NCBI RefSeq assembly: GCF_007679045.1
Contig: NZ_VEFS01000004.1
Location: 234,314 to 298,313 of the forward strand
Source of the DNA: Microbacterium sp. BH-3-3-3
Lineage (GTDB): Bacteria; Actinomycetota; Actinomycetes; Actinomycetales; Microbacteriaceae
DNA length: 64,000 nucleotides
Direction of reading: 5' to 3'
Translations under genes and position numbers: made by a program
Shown: in pieces, positions 57,190 through 64,000 of the stretch
Position numbering within the stretch: the stretch's first letter is position 1
How the letters are laid out: each line of letters opens with the position of its first letter
The notes under the pieces: generated by a model
The model's input: the letters and a program-made list of their open reading frames with translations, nothing else
What the model was told of the DNA's origin: nothing
The model's database searches: none

Positions 57190-57828
57190 ATGTCGGAAGA
57201 CAACAAGGTCGTCGCGGAACTCCGCGAGAACTTCGGCAAGGGCTTCGCCCGTCGCCTCCGCGCCGCGGGCAAGATCCCGGCCGTCATCTACGGTCACGGC
57301 ACCGAGCCCCAGCACGTCGCGCTGCCCGGCCACCAGGTCGCGCTGCTCATCCGTCGCGCCAACGCGCTGATCGACCTCGACATCGCCGGCAAGGGCCAGC
57401 TCGTCCTCGTCAAGGACGTCCAGAAGGACCCCGTGCGTCAGATCATCGAGCACATGGACCTCATCGTCGTGAAGAAGGGTGAGAAGGTCCAGGTCGACGT
57501 TCCCGTCGTGCTCGTCGGCGAGCCCTTCCCCGGCACGGTCGCCATGCTCGACGCCACCTCGGTGTCGCTCGAGGTCGAGGCCACCCACATCCCCCAGAAC
57601 GTCGAGGTCGACGTCGAGGGCGCCGAGGACGGCACGCAGATCACCGCGGCCGACCTGACCCTCCCGAAGGGCGCGGCGCTCGTCACCGAGCCCGAGACCC
57701 TCATCGTGGGCGTCTCGGTGCCGCTCGACACGCTGGCCGCCGACGAGGAGATCGCCGAGGCCGATGCCGAGGTCGCCGAGGAGCAGTCCGAAGAGGCCGA
57801 AGCCGCCGAAGAGGGCGACGACAAGTAA
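57190..57828 (+). CDS. rplY: 50S ribosomal protein L25/general stress protein Ctc
   Basis: 212 residues. N-terminal L25 domain binding 5S rRNA (ELRENFGKGFARRLRAAGKI, PAVIYGHGTEPQHVAL) and a C-terminal TL5/CTC beta domain (VQVDVPVVLVGEPFPGTVAM), closing with a very acidic tail of Glu/Ala. ATG 57190 follows GAGGAGAACATC. A leader of about 180 bases (57000-57189) without a gene precedes it. Confidence 0.95.
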   Translation: MSEDNKVVAELRENFGKGFARRLRAAGKIPAVIYGHGTEPQHVALPGHQVALLIRRANALIDLDIAGKGQLVLVKDVQKDPVRQIIEHMDLIVVKKGEKVQVDVPVVLVGEPFPGTVAMLDATSVSLEVEATHIPQNVEVDVEGAEDGTQITAADLTLPKGAALVTEPETLIVGVSVPLDTLAADEEIAEADAEVAEEQSEEAEAAEEGDDK

Positions 57829-57867
57829 TTCCCGCGCGGGCCGCTTCGGCGGTCCGTCGACGACGAG

Positions 57868-57897
57868 GGGGCGCGTTTTCGCGCCCCCTCGTTGCTG
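57868..57897 (+). terminator. Terminator of rplY
   Basis: CGAGGGGGCGCG and CGCGCCCCCTCG form a 12-bp stem with a TTTT loop, followed by TTGCTGTT, about 40 bases after the rplY stop. Position given to within a few bases. Confidence 0.85.
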
Positions 57898-57936
57898 TTC
57901 ACGGGGTCCGCGCGCGGATCCGGAAGGATGGATGCC

Positions 57937-58521
57937 ATGGCGGACACCTGGCTCATCATCGGTCTCGGCAATCCCGGCCCGCGGTACGAGGCCACGCGTC
58001 ACAACATCGGGCAGATGGTGATCGACGAGTTGGCCGCGCGGCGCCGCGAGGCCTTCCGCACGCACAAGGCGAACGCGCGGGTCGTCGAGACGTGGCTGCG
58101 GCCCGGGGCGGCGAAGCTCGTGCTGGCCAAGCCCAACAGCTTCATGAACGTCTCGGGCGGCCCGGCATCGGGTCTCGCCCGGTTCTACGGCACCGAGCCC
58201 GATCACGTCGTCGTGGTGCACGACGAGCTCGACATCCCCTACGACACCATCAAGCTCAAGACCGGTGGCGGCCACGGCGGGCACAACGGCGTCCGCGATG
58301 TCGCGAAGGCCCTCGGAACCCCCGACTTCCCCCGCGTGCGCGTCGGCATCGGGCGACCGGTCGGCCGGCAGGATCCCGCCGACTGGGTGCTCGACCCCTT
58401 CAGTTCCGCCGAGCGCACCACCCTCCCGATCCTCGTGTCGGATGCCGCCGACGCGGTCGAGCTCCTCGTCGACGAGGGTCTCGTCGCCGCCCAGCAGCGC
58501 TTCCACGCTCCGCGCGCTTGA
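57937..58521 (+). CDS. pth: Peptidyl-tRNA hydrolase
   Basis: 194 residues. It recycles peptidyl-tRNA released prematurely from ribosomes. Motifs: LIIGLGNPGPRYEATRHNIG (catalytic His), LAKPNSFMNVSGG, VVVHDELDIPYD and LKTGGGHGGHNGVRDV. ATG 57937 has GGAAGG nine bases upstream; ATG 57928 is an alternative. The rplY-pth order is conserved in actinobacteria. Confidence 0.96.
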   Translation: MADTWLIIGLGNPGPRYEATRHNIGQMVIDELAARRREAFRTHKANARVVETWLRPGAAKLVLAKPNSFMNVSGGPASGLARFYGTEPDHVVVVHDELDIPYDTIKLKTGGGHGGHNGVRDVAKALGTPDFPRVRVGIGRPVGRQDPADWVLDPFSSAERTTLPILVSDAADAVELLVDEGLVAAQQRFHAPRA

Positions 58522-58524
58522 TCT

Positions 58525-58579
58525 GCACACACGGAAACGGCCCCGGTTCGAGGTGAACCGGGGCCGTTTCCGTGTGTGC
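58525..58579. terminator. Very long bidirectional terminator hairpin
   Basis: 25 bases (58525-58549) are perfectly complementary to 58555-58579, around a five-base loop. It lies between convergent pth and the membrane protein gene at 58588. Confidence 0.9.
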
Positions 58580-58587
58580 GGGTCGCG

Positions 58588-59115
58588 TCAGGCGGAGCCG
58601 AGACCGATCCCCGCGCCGATGGCGAGGGCGACCGAGACGACGATCCCACCGAGCACGGCGAGGATGATCGCCGCGATGCCGTAGCCGCGACCGCGGCGCT
58701 TGATGGCGGCGACGATGCCCTGGATGAAGCCCCAGAGTCCGAAGATGGCGTAGACCGCGAAGGCGACGACGGTCAGGACGCCGACGAGGATCGCCGACTG
58801 CTCGACCCCCGAGGGAAGGGTGTTCGGGTCGATCTGCCCGGTCGTGTCGCCGTTCTGCTGCGCGTACTGCGCGACACCGGCGCTCTGCAGCCCGGCGATG
58901 AACGCGATGATCGAGCCGCCGACGACCGCGACGAGCGAGGCGACGAAGGCGATCAGGCCGAGGCGGTTCGACAGCACGGGCCGGTTGTCGGCGGGCGGAA
59001 CATAGGCCGGAGCCGCCGGCGCGTCGTGCGCGGCGGGCGCCGCGGGCGCGGCGTAGCCGTCGTTGCGCGGGGCGGGCGCGTCGTACGGCCCCGGGGGCGG
59101 AGGTGTGGTGCTCAC
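58588..59115 (-). CDS. Small membrane protein with Pro/Ala-rich N-terminus
   Basis: 175 residues. The first ~48 are a Pro/Ala-rich cytoplasmic segment, then four hydrophobic segments (LGLIAFVASLVAVVGGSIIA, ILVGVLTVVAFAVYAIFGLW, GFIQGIVAAIK, IAAIILAVLGGIVVSVALAI). The layout resembles DUF4190-like actinobacterial proteins. It is related in plan to the next minus-strand gene (shared IVIAVLG and GIAAI-type helix). Confidence 0.8.
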   Translation of the reverse strand: MSTTPPPPGPYDAPAPRNDGYAAPAAPAAHDAPAAPAYVPPADNRPVLSNRLGLIAFVASLVAVVGGSIIAFIAGLQSAGVAQYAQQNGDTTGQIDPNTLPSGVEQSAILVGVLTVVAFAVYAIFGLWGFIQGIVAAIKRRGRGYGIAAIILAVLGGIVVSVALAIGAGIGLGSA

Positions 59116-59312
59116 GAGATGCTCCTCTGGTCGTCGGCGGTCGCAGGTGCGGCCCGATCCGGCGAGTCTAGGGAGGCGCGCCCCGCCTGCGCGGAGGGGT
59201 GGACGCGCGAGGCCCCGTCACGGTAGCGGGTGAATCGGCGGGGTTAAAAGGGTCCCGGATGCCGTTCCCCCGGGGGCCTCGCGCGTCCGGTCTCCGGCGG
59301 CGGCAGCCGACC

Positions 59313-59798
59313 TCAGACGGGGATGCCGCCCGTACCGGCGGCGGCGAGGCCCGCGCCGAGCGCGAGCGCGGCGAGCCCGCCGAACACGATCGGGCCCAGC
59401 ACGGCGATCACGATGGCCGCGATGCCGGCTCCCGTGGCGGCGCGCTTGACGACCGCGGTGATGCCGAGGGCGAGGGCGACGATCCCGATGACCGTGCCCG
59501 ACCAGAACGCGACCTCGCCCAGCAGCACGAGATCGCGCACGGGCGACAGGACGCGCCAGTCGAACGAGCCGGCCGGCATCTCGAAGAACGCTGGACCCGA
59601 GCCGCGGGCCACGCGGAACGCCGCGAACCCTCCGACGGCGGGCGCCAGCACCGTCGCGACGATCGACAGCAGCAGGGCCCACGTCCCGAGGGGGCGTCCG
59701 CGGCGGCGGGCGGGCGGGGGAGTGAGCATCGTGCCGACCGGGGGCGCGACGTGCGGCGCGGCGAACGCCGGGCCGCCCGGGGAGCTCGGCGTGGTCAT
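59313..59798 (-). CDS. Small membrane protein
   Basis: 161 residues. Pro-rich N-terminus, TM1 (WALLLSIVATVLAPAVGGFA), a loop with FEMPAGSFDWRVLSPVRDL, then two or three further spans (GTVIGIVALALGITAVVKRA, GAGIAAIVIAVLGPIVFGGL). No named family; likely a distant paralogue of the preceding gene. 59116-59312 between them shows nothing recognisable. Confidence 0.75.
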   Translation of the reverse strand: MTTPSSPGGPAFAAPHVAPPVGTMLTPPPARRRGRPLGTWALLLSIVATVLAPAVGGFAAFRVARGSGPAFFEMPAGSFDWRVLSPVRDLVLLGEVAFWSGTVIGIVALALGITAVVKRAATGAGIAAIVIAVLGPIVFGGLAALALGAGLAAAGTGGIPV

Positions 59799-59839
59799 GC
59801 CGCCAGCCTACGAGACGTCTCGCGCCGGCGATCGACGTT

Positions 59840-59919
59840 CCGTCGTGCGGATGCCCGGGTCGACACGCCGCTCGCCGGGGCCTCGGGGCGGCGCGCCGCC
59901 GTCCGCGTCCGCACGACGG
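59840..59919. repeat. Intergenic palindromic element, copy 2
   Basis: CCGTCGTGCGGA (59840-59851) pairs with TCCGCACGACGG (59908-59919), and TCGACACGCC follows the left arm. The arms and the inner GACACGCC are the same as in the element at 39630-39720. Confidence 0.7.
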
Positions 59920-59972
59920 CTGCAGACGCACCGGCCGTTCGTCCAGCCCGTCCCGATGTCGGAGGCCCCGCG

Positions 59973-59978
59973 TAGACT
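59973..59978 (+). promoter_or_regulatory. -10 element of mfd
   Basis: TAGACT lies seven bases before GTG 59986, the leaderless layout seen for rsmI, metG and rsmA. Confidence 0.5.
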
Positions 59979-59985
59979 TTCCCGA

Positions 59986-62900
59986 GTGACAGTTCCCGGG
60001 ATCGTTCGCGCCCTCGAGCAGGCTGAGTCGTATCGTGAGGCCGCTTCCGCGGCATCCGCCGACCTGTCTCTCTCCCTCGTCGACGGCCTCGACGCCCCCG
60101 TCATCGCGGGGCTCATCGAGCGGCGTCGCGCCTCGGGCGACCCCGGCGCCGTGCTCGTCATCGCACCGACCGGGCGTCGCGCGGAGTCCCTCGGGCCGGC
60201 GTTGGATGCCGTGCTGCCCGGGGCTCAGGTGCTGCACTTCCCCGCGTGGGAGACCCTGCCGCACGAGCGCTTGAGCCCGAGCCCCGAGACCGTCGGCCGC
60301 CGTCTCGACGTCCTCCGGCGCATCGCCGCGTGGGATGGTGAGGCCCCGCTCGTCATCACCGCCTCGGTGCGCAGCGCCCTACAGCCGCTCGCCCCCGGCC
60401 TCGGCAAGGTCGAGCCGGTCGAACTCGTCGTCGGAGGCCGCGGCCACGAGCTCGAAACCGTCACGACCCGGCTCGTCGAGCTGGCCTACCACCGCGTCGA
60501 CATGGTCTCGCGTCGCGGCGAGTTCGCGGTCCGCGGCGGCATCCTCGATGTCTTCCCGCCCGTGGCCGACCACCCGTACCGCGTGGAGTTCTTCGGTGAC
60601 GAGGTCGATCAGATCCGCGCCTTCTCGGTCGCCGACCAACGATCGCTCCCGGGCGAGGTCACGGGCGTCTCGCTCAACCCCAGTCGCGAACTGCTGCTCA
60701 CCGCAGAGGTGCGCGCTCGCGCCGCCGAACTGCGCGACGGCTACCCGGGCCTGCGTCAGCTGCTCGAGAAGATGGCCGAGGGCATCCCCGCCGAGGGCAT
60801 GGAATCCCTCATCCCCGTGCTCGTCGACGATCTCGTGACCCTCGTCGACTACCTTCCGGGCGGCAGCGCCGTCGCCCTCGTCGACCCCGAGCGCTCGACC
60901 GCGCGCGCGACCACGCTCGGCGACACCAACCGCGAGTTCCTCGAGGCCGCGTGGTCCGCCGCCACCGCCGGGGCCGACACCCCGGTCGACCTCGACTCGG
61001 GCGACTTCGTCACGCTCGACGACCTGCACGAGATCGCGAGCGGCCGCGGCGGCGCGTGGTGGCAGCTGAGCGCCTTCGATTCGGGGGCGGCGGATGCCGA
61101 AGACGAGGGCCTGGTCGTGGGCGACGCGTCCGCGCACCGCATCAAGGCCGATCCCGTGCCCTCGTTCCAGGGCAACGTCGAGGGGGCCACCGCCCACGTC
61201 GACGCTCTGCTGCACGACGGCTGGTCGGTCGTGGTCACGGCATCCGGACCCGGCATGGTCGATCGCGCGCGCGACGTGCTCTCCGAGCGCGGGATCGCCG
61301 CCCGGCGGGTCGACGATCTGCGCCTGCCGCCCGAGCCCGGCGTCGCGCACGTGGTGTGCGCTCCGCTCGAGCGCGGGTTCCAGTTGACCGAGGCGAAGTT
61401 CGCCGTCATCAGCGAGACCGAGTTCTACGGCCGCTCGGTGAGCGGCGACAACCGGGGCGTCAAGAAGCTGGCGTCGCGCCGCCGCAACGTCGTGGACCCC
61501 CTGCAGCTCAAGCCGGGTGACGTGGTGGTGCACGCCACCCACGGCATCGGCAAGTTCCTCGAGCTCACCCAGCGCGAGGTCTCGAGCGGCGGTCGCAACG
61601 CGGTCAAGACGACCAAGGAGTACCTGGTCCTCGAGTACGCGCCCGCCAAGCGCGGGTACCCGGGCGACAAGCTGTTCGTGCCCACCGACCAGCTCGACCT
61701 GCTGTCGAAGTACGTCGGCGGTGAAGCGCCGACCCTGTCCAAGATGGGCGGCAGCGACTGGGCTGCGGCGAAGGGCCGCGCGCGCAAGGCGGTGCGCGAC
61801 ATCGCCGTCGAGCTCGTGAAGCTCTACTCGGCACGCATGGCGTCGAAGGGCTACGCCTTCGGACCCGACACCCCCTGGCAGCGCGAGCTCGAAGAGGCCT
61901 TCCCCTTCGCCGAGACGCAGGATCAGCTGCAGACGATCGACGAGATCAAGGCCGACATGGAGAAGCCGATCCCGATGGATCGACTGCTGTCGGGCGACGT
62001 CGGGTTCGGCAAGACCGAGGTCGCGGTGCGTGCCGCCTTCAAGGCGATCCAGGACGGCAAGCAGGTCGCGATGCTCGTGCCCACGACCCTGCTGGTCAAG
62101 CAGCACCTCGAGACGTTCGCCGAACGCTTCGCCGGTTTCCCCGTCACCGTCCGGCCCCTGTCGCGCTTCCAGACCGACAAGGAGGCGAAGGCGACCCTCG
62201 CGGGCCTCACCGACGGCACCGTCGACATGGTCATCGGAACGCATCGCATCCTGACCGAGAAGGTGATCTTCAAAGACCTCGGGTTGATGATCATCGACGA
62301 GGAGCAGCGGTTCGGCGTCGAGCACAAAGACCAGCTGAAGAAGCTCAAGACCAACGTCGACATCCTCGCCATGAGTGCGACGCCCATCCCGCGCACGCTC
62401 GAGATGGCGGTGACCGGCATCCGCGAGATGTCCACCCTCGCGACGCCACCCGAAGACAGGCACCCGATCCTGTCGTACGTCGGACCGCGCAACGATAAGC
62501 AGATCGCTGCGGCGATCCGTCGAGAGCTGCTGCGCGAAGGCCAGATATTCTACGTGCACAACCGGGTGTCGTCGATCCAGCGGGTGGCGGCGCACCTCGC
62601 CGAGCTCGTGCCCGAAGCGCGCATCGTCGTCGCGCACGGGCAGATGGGGGAGCACGCGCTCGAGCAGGTCGTCGACGACTTCTGGGAGCGCCGCGCCGAC
62701 GTGCTGGTGTCGACCACGATCATCGAGACGGGTCTCGACATCTCGAACGCGAACACGATCATCATCGACAGGGCCGACAAGTACGGCCTGTCGCAGCTGC
62801 ACCAATTGCGTGGTCGCGTCGGACGCGGACGCGACCGCGCGTACGCGTACTTCCTGTACGACGAGATGAAGCCGTTGTCCGAGACCGCGGCCGACCGCCT

Positions 62901-63573
62901 CGAGACCATCGCCGTCAACAACGACCTCGGTTCCGGAATGCAGGTGGCGTTGAAAGACCTCGAGCTGCGAGGCGCCGGCAACCTGCTCGGTGCCGAACAG
63001 GCCGGGCACATCGCCGGCGTGGGTTTCGACCTCTACCTGCGCATGATCGGCGAGGCCGTGTCGACCTTCCGTGGCGAAGACGTCGACGGTCCGACCGAGC
63101 TGCGACTTGAGCTCCCGGTCGATGCGCGTCTGCCCGAGTTCTACATCGACAGCGAGCGCCTGCGCCTCGAGGCGTACCAGAAGCTCTCGGCCGCGGCGTC
63201 CGCCGGCGCGAAGGACGACGCGATCGACCTCGTGGTGGAAGAGCTCCGCGACCGGTACGGCGAGCCGCCGGCAGAGGTCGAAGGCTTGGTCGCCGTGGCG
63301 CGGCTCCGCCGCCGCGCCGCGCAGGCGGGCCTGGCCGACGTCGTCGCGATGGGGTCGAACCTCCGCGTGGCCCCGGCGAACCTCGCCGACTCGATGCGCG
63401 TGCGTCTGCAGCGGCTCTACCCGAAGGCCAAGCTGGTCGCCGGGGGAGACGCGATGGTGGTTCCCTTGCCGCAGGACGCCGATGACGCGAACCTCATCGC
63501 GTGGGTGCGTCAGCTGCTCGATGCCCTGTGGCCCCTCCCGGTCGAGAAGTCCGCGGAGGCGGCGAACGCCTGA
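59986..63573 (+). CDS. mfd: Transcription-repair coupling factor
   Basis: 1,195 residues. It removes RNA polymerase stalled at DNA lesions and recruits UvrA. Order of domains: UvrB-homology region (about 30-340; HFPAWETLPHERLSPSPETV), RNA polymerase-interacting CarD-like domain (about 500-580; GDVVVHATHGIGKFLELTQR), SF2 translocase with Walker A LSGDVGFGKTEVAVRAA, DEEQ box in MIIDEEQRFGVEHKDQLKKL, SATPIPRTLEMA, QLHQLRGRVGRGRDRAYAYF, and C-terminal TRCF domain. Normal full length. Confidence 0.97.
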   Translation: MTVPGIVRALEQAESYREAASAASADLSLSLVDGLDAPVIAGLIERRRASGDPGAVLVIAPTGRRAESLGPALDAVLPGAQVLHFPAWETLPHERLSPSPETVGRRLDVLRRIAAWDGEAPLVITASVRSALQPLAPGLGKVEPVELVVGGRGHELETVTTRLVELAYHRVDMVSRRGEFAVRGGILDVFPPVADHPYRVEFFGDEVDQIRAFSVADQRSLPGEVTGVSLNPSRELLLTAEVRARAAELRDGYPGLRQLLEKMAEGIPAEGMESLIPVLVDDLVTLVDYLPGGSAVALVDPERSTARATTLGDTNREFLEAAWSAATAGADTPVDLDSGDFVTLDDLHEIASGRGGAWWQLSAFDSGAADAEDEGLVVGDASAHRIKADPVPSFQGNVEGATAHVDALLHDGWSVVVTASGPGMVDRARDVLSERGIAARRVDDLRLPPEPGVAHVVCAPLERGFQLTEAKFAVISETEFYGRSVSGDNRGVKKLASRRRNVVDPLQLKPGDVVVHATHGIGKFLELTQREVSSGGRNAVKTTKEYLVLEYAPAKRGYPGDKLFVPTDQLDLLSKYVGGEAPTLSKMGGSDWAAAKGRARKAVRDIAVELVKLYSARMASKGYAFGPDTPWQRELEEAFPFAETQDQLQTIDEIKADMEKPIPMDRLLSGDVGFGKTEVAVRAAFKAIQDGKQVAMLVPTTLLVKQHLETFAERFAGFPVTVRPLSRFQTDKEAKATLAGLTDGTVDMVIGTHRILTEKVIFKDLGLMIIDEEQRFGVEHKDQLKKLKTNVDILAMSATPIPRTLEMAVTGIREMSTLATPPEDRHPILSYVGPRNDKQIAAAIRRELLREGQIFYVHNRVSSIQRVAAHLAELVPEARIVVAHGQMGEHALEQVVDDFWERRADVLVSTTIIETGLDISNANTIIIDRADKYGLSQLHQLRGRVGRGRDRAYAYFLYDEMKPLSETAADRLETIAVNNDLGSGMQVALKDLELRGAGNLLGAEQAGHIAGVGFDLYLRMIGEAVSTFRGEDVDGPTELRLELPVDARLPEFYIDSERLRLEAYQKLSAAASAGAKDDAIDLVVEELRDRYGEPPAEVEGLVAVARLRRRAAQAGLADVVAMGSNLRVAPANLADSMRVRLQRLYPKAKLVAGGDAMVVPLPQDADDANLIAWVRQLLDALWPLPVEKSAEAANA

Positions 63574-63608
63574 CCTCCGGCACGGCTGTTGGAGCCCCCT
63601 CCTGCCCG

Positions 63609-63640
63609 AGGCCCGATCGACGACGCGTCGCTCGGGCCTT
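63609..63640 (+). terminator. Terminator of mfd
   Basis: AGGCCCGA and TCGGGCCT form an 8-bp stem around a CGACGACGCGTCG-containing loop that is itself self-complementary, followed by TCGTG. Confidence 0.65.
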
Positions 63641-63807
63641 CGTGCGATTCTCCGCGTCTTTCCGGGAGCAGGCCGCCGCGACACGCCCGGGAAGCGCCTG
63701 GATTCGACGGGTCGGTGGCTCCCGCGTAACTTATTACTTGTTCGCCCCACAGGGGAGAGCGGAGCGGCCGAAAGGCCCCGCAGCCCCTCAAGTAGCGAAC
63801 CACTCCG

Positions 63808-63834
63808 AAAACCCAACACATGGTGTAAGGTTTT
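63808..63834. promoter_or_regulatory. Palindrome in the presumed rRNA promoter region
   Basis: AAAACC-n2-ACAC ... GTGT-n2-GGTTTT is a 27-bp imperfect palindrome. It contains TAAGGT, a possible -10, and lies about 150 bases before the rRNA leader motif. A good -35 is not visible. Confidence 0.4.
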
Positions 63835-63969
63835 GGATCGGTCACCCGGCCGGTTTTCACGACGTTGATCTCGTTCAGAGGTCCCACGGTGAGAGCTCAC
63901 AGTGTCGGGTGGTCTTGGAGAAATGAACTGCCTCACGGGTAGGTCGGAAGACTGTTTCCTGTGGGTGCG

Positions 63970-64000
63970 TCCGTTCCTTGAGAACTCAACAGCGTGCACT
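63970..64000 (+). promoter_or_regulatory. rRNA operon leader motif
   Basis: CCTTGAGAACTCAACAGCGT at the extreme right end is the leader sequence commonly found a few hundred bases upstream of 16S rRNA in actinobacteria. The whole stretch 63641-64000 has no gene and lower GC, as expected of an rrn promoter/leader; the 16S gene itself would lie beyond the window. Confidence 0.7.

Overview
The window is high-GC actinobacterial DNA, most likely from Microbacterium or a close Microbacteriaceae relative. This rests on codon bias, GTG starts, ATGA/GTGA gene overlaps, leaderless-type promoters (TANNNT six or seven bases before the start codon) and the housekeeping order pmt<-|->rsmI-metG-tatD ... rsmA ... 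ispE ... tRNA-Gln-glmU-prs ... rplY-pth ... mfd. The genus is an inference; no rRNA sequence is present, although the window seems to end in the leader of an rRNA operon.

1-17.3 kb is an accessory island. It opens with the 3' part of a very large secreted RHS/YD-repeat protein carrying two PA14 domains and a C-terminal variable tip. Downstream, on the same strand, lie four 5'-truncated copies of the end of the RHS core (649, 464, 571 and 649 bp). All stop at the same DLSG junction and each is followed by a different C-terminal tip and a small partner gene, usually overlapping it by 1-4 bases. Between them are further remnants: three short toxin tails, two TPR fragments, a duplicated but start-less partner gene, and at the distal end a truncated secreted N-terminus resembling the RHS head. 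I read this as an orphan RHS-CT toxin/immunity cassette reservoir.

17.3-34 kb is mainly core metabolism: a frameshifted AAA ATPase, protein mannosyltransferase, rsmI, metG, tatD (with an inverted pair of short repeats inserted in frame), a degenerate ~100-bp tandem repeat, a sugar porter, rsmA, a cAMP-type phosphodiesterase, a Stealth phosphotransferase, ispE, DUF427 and a complete OpuC-like osmolyte ABC transporter.

34-46 kb holds an ABC-F ATPase, a MarR gene with a membrane protein, tRNA-Gln directly abutting glmU, prs, a three-gene flavin-based electron transfer cluster (FMN-binding lipoprotein, ApbE, NqrB/RnfD-ferredoxin reductase fusion) and a VanZ-response regulator-histidine kinase operon.

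46-57 kb is sugar acid catabolism. gnd-gntK-gntR diverges from an SDR dehydrogenase and a zinc dehydrogenase across a palindromic operator. Next comes an IclR-centred cluster (two dehydrogenases, IclR, MFS, FAH hydrolase) with two matching GTTCAA-n4-TGAAC palindromes. 57-64 kb carries rplY, pth, two small membrane proteins, mfd and the start of an rRNA leader.
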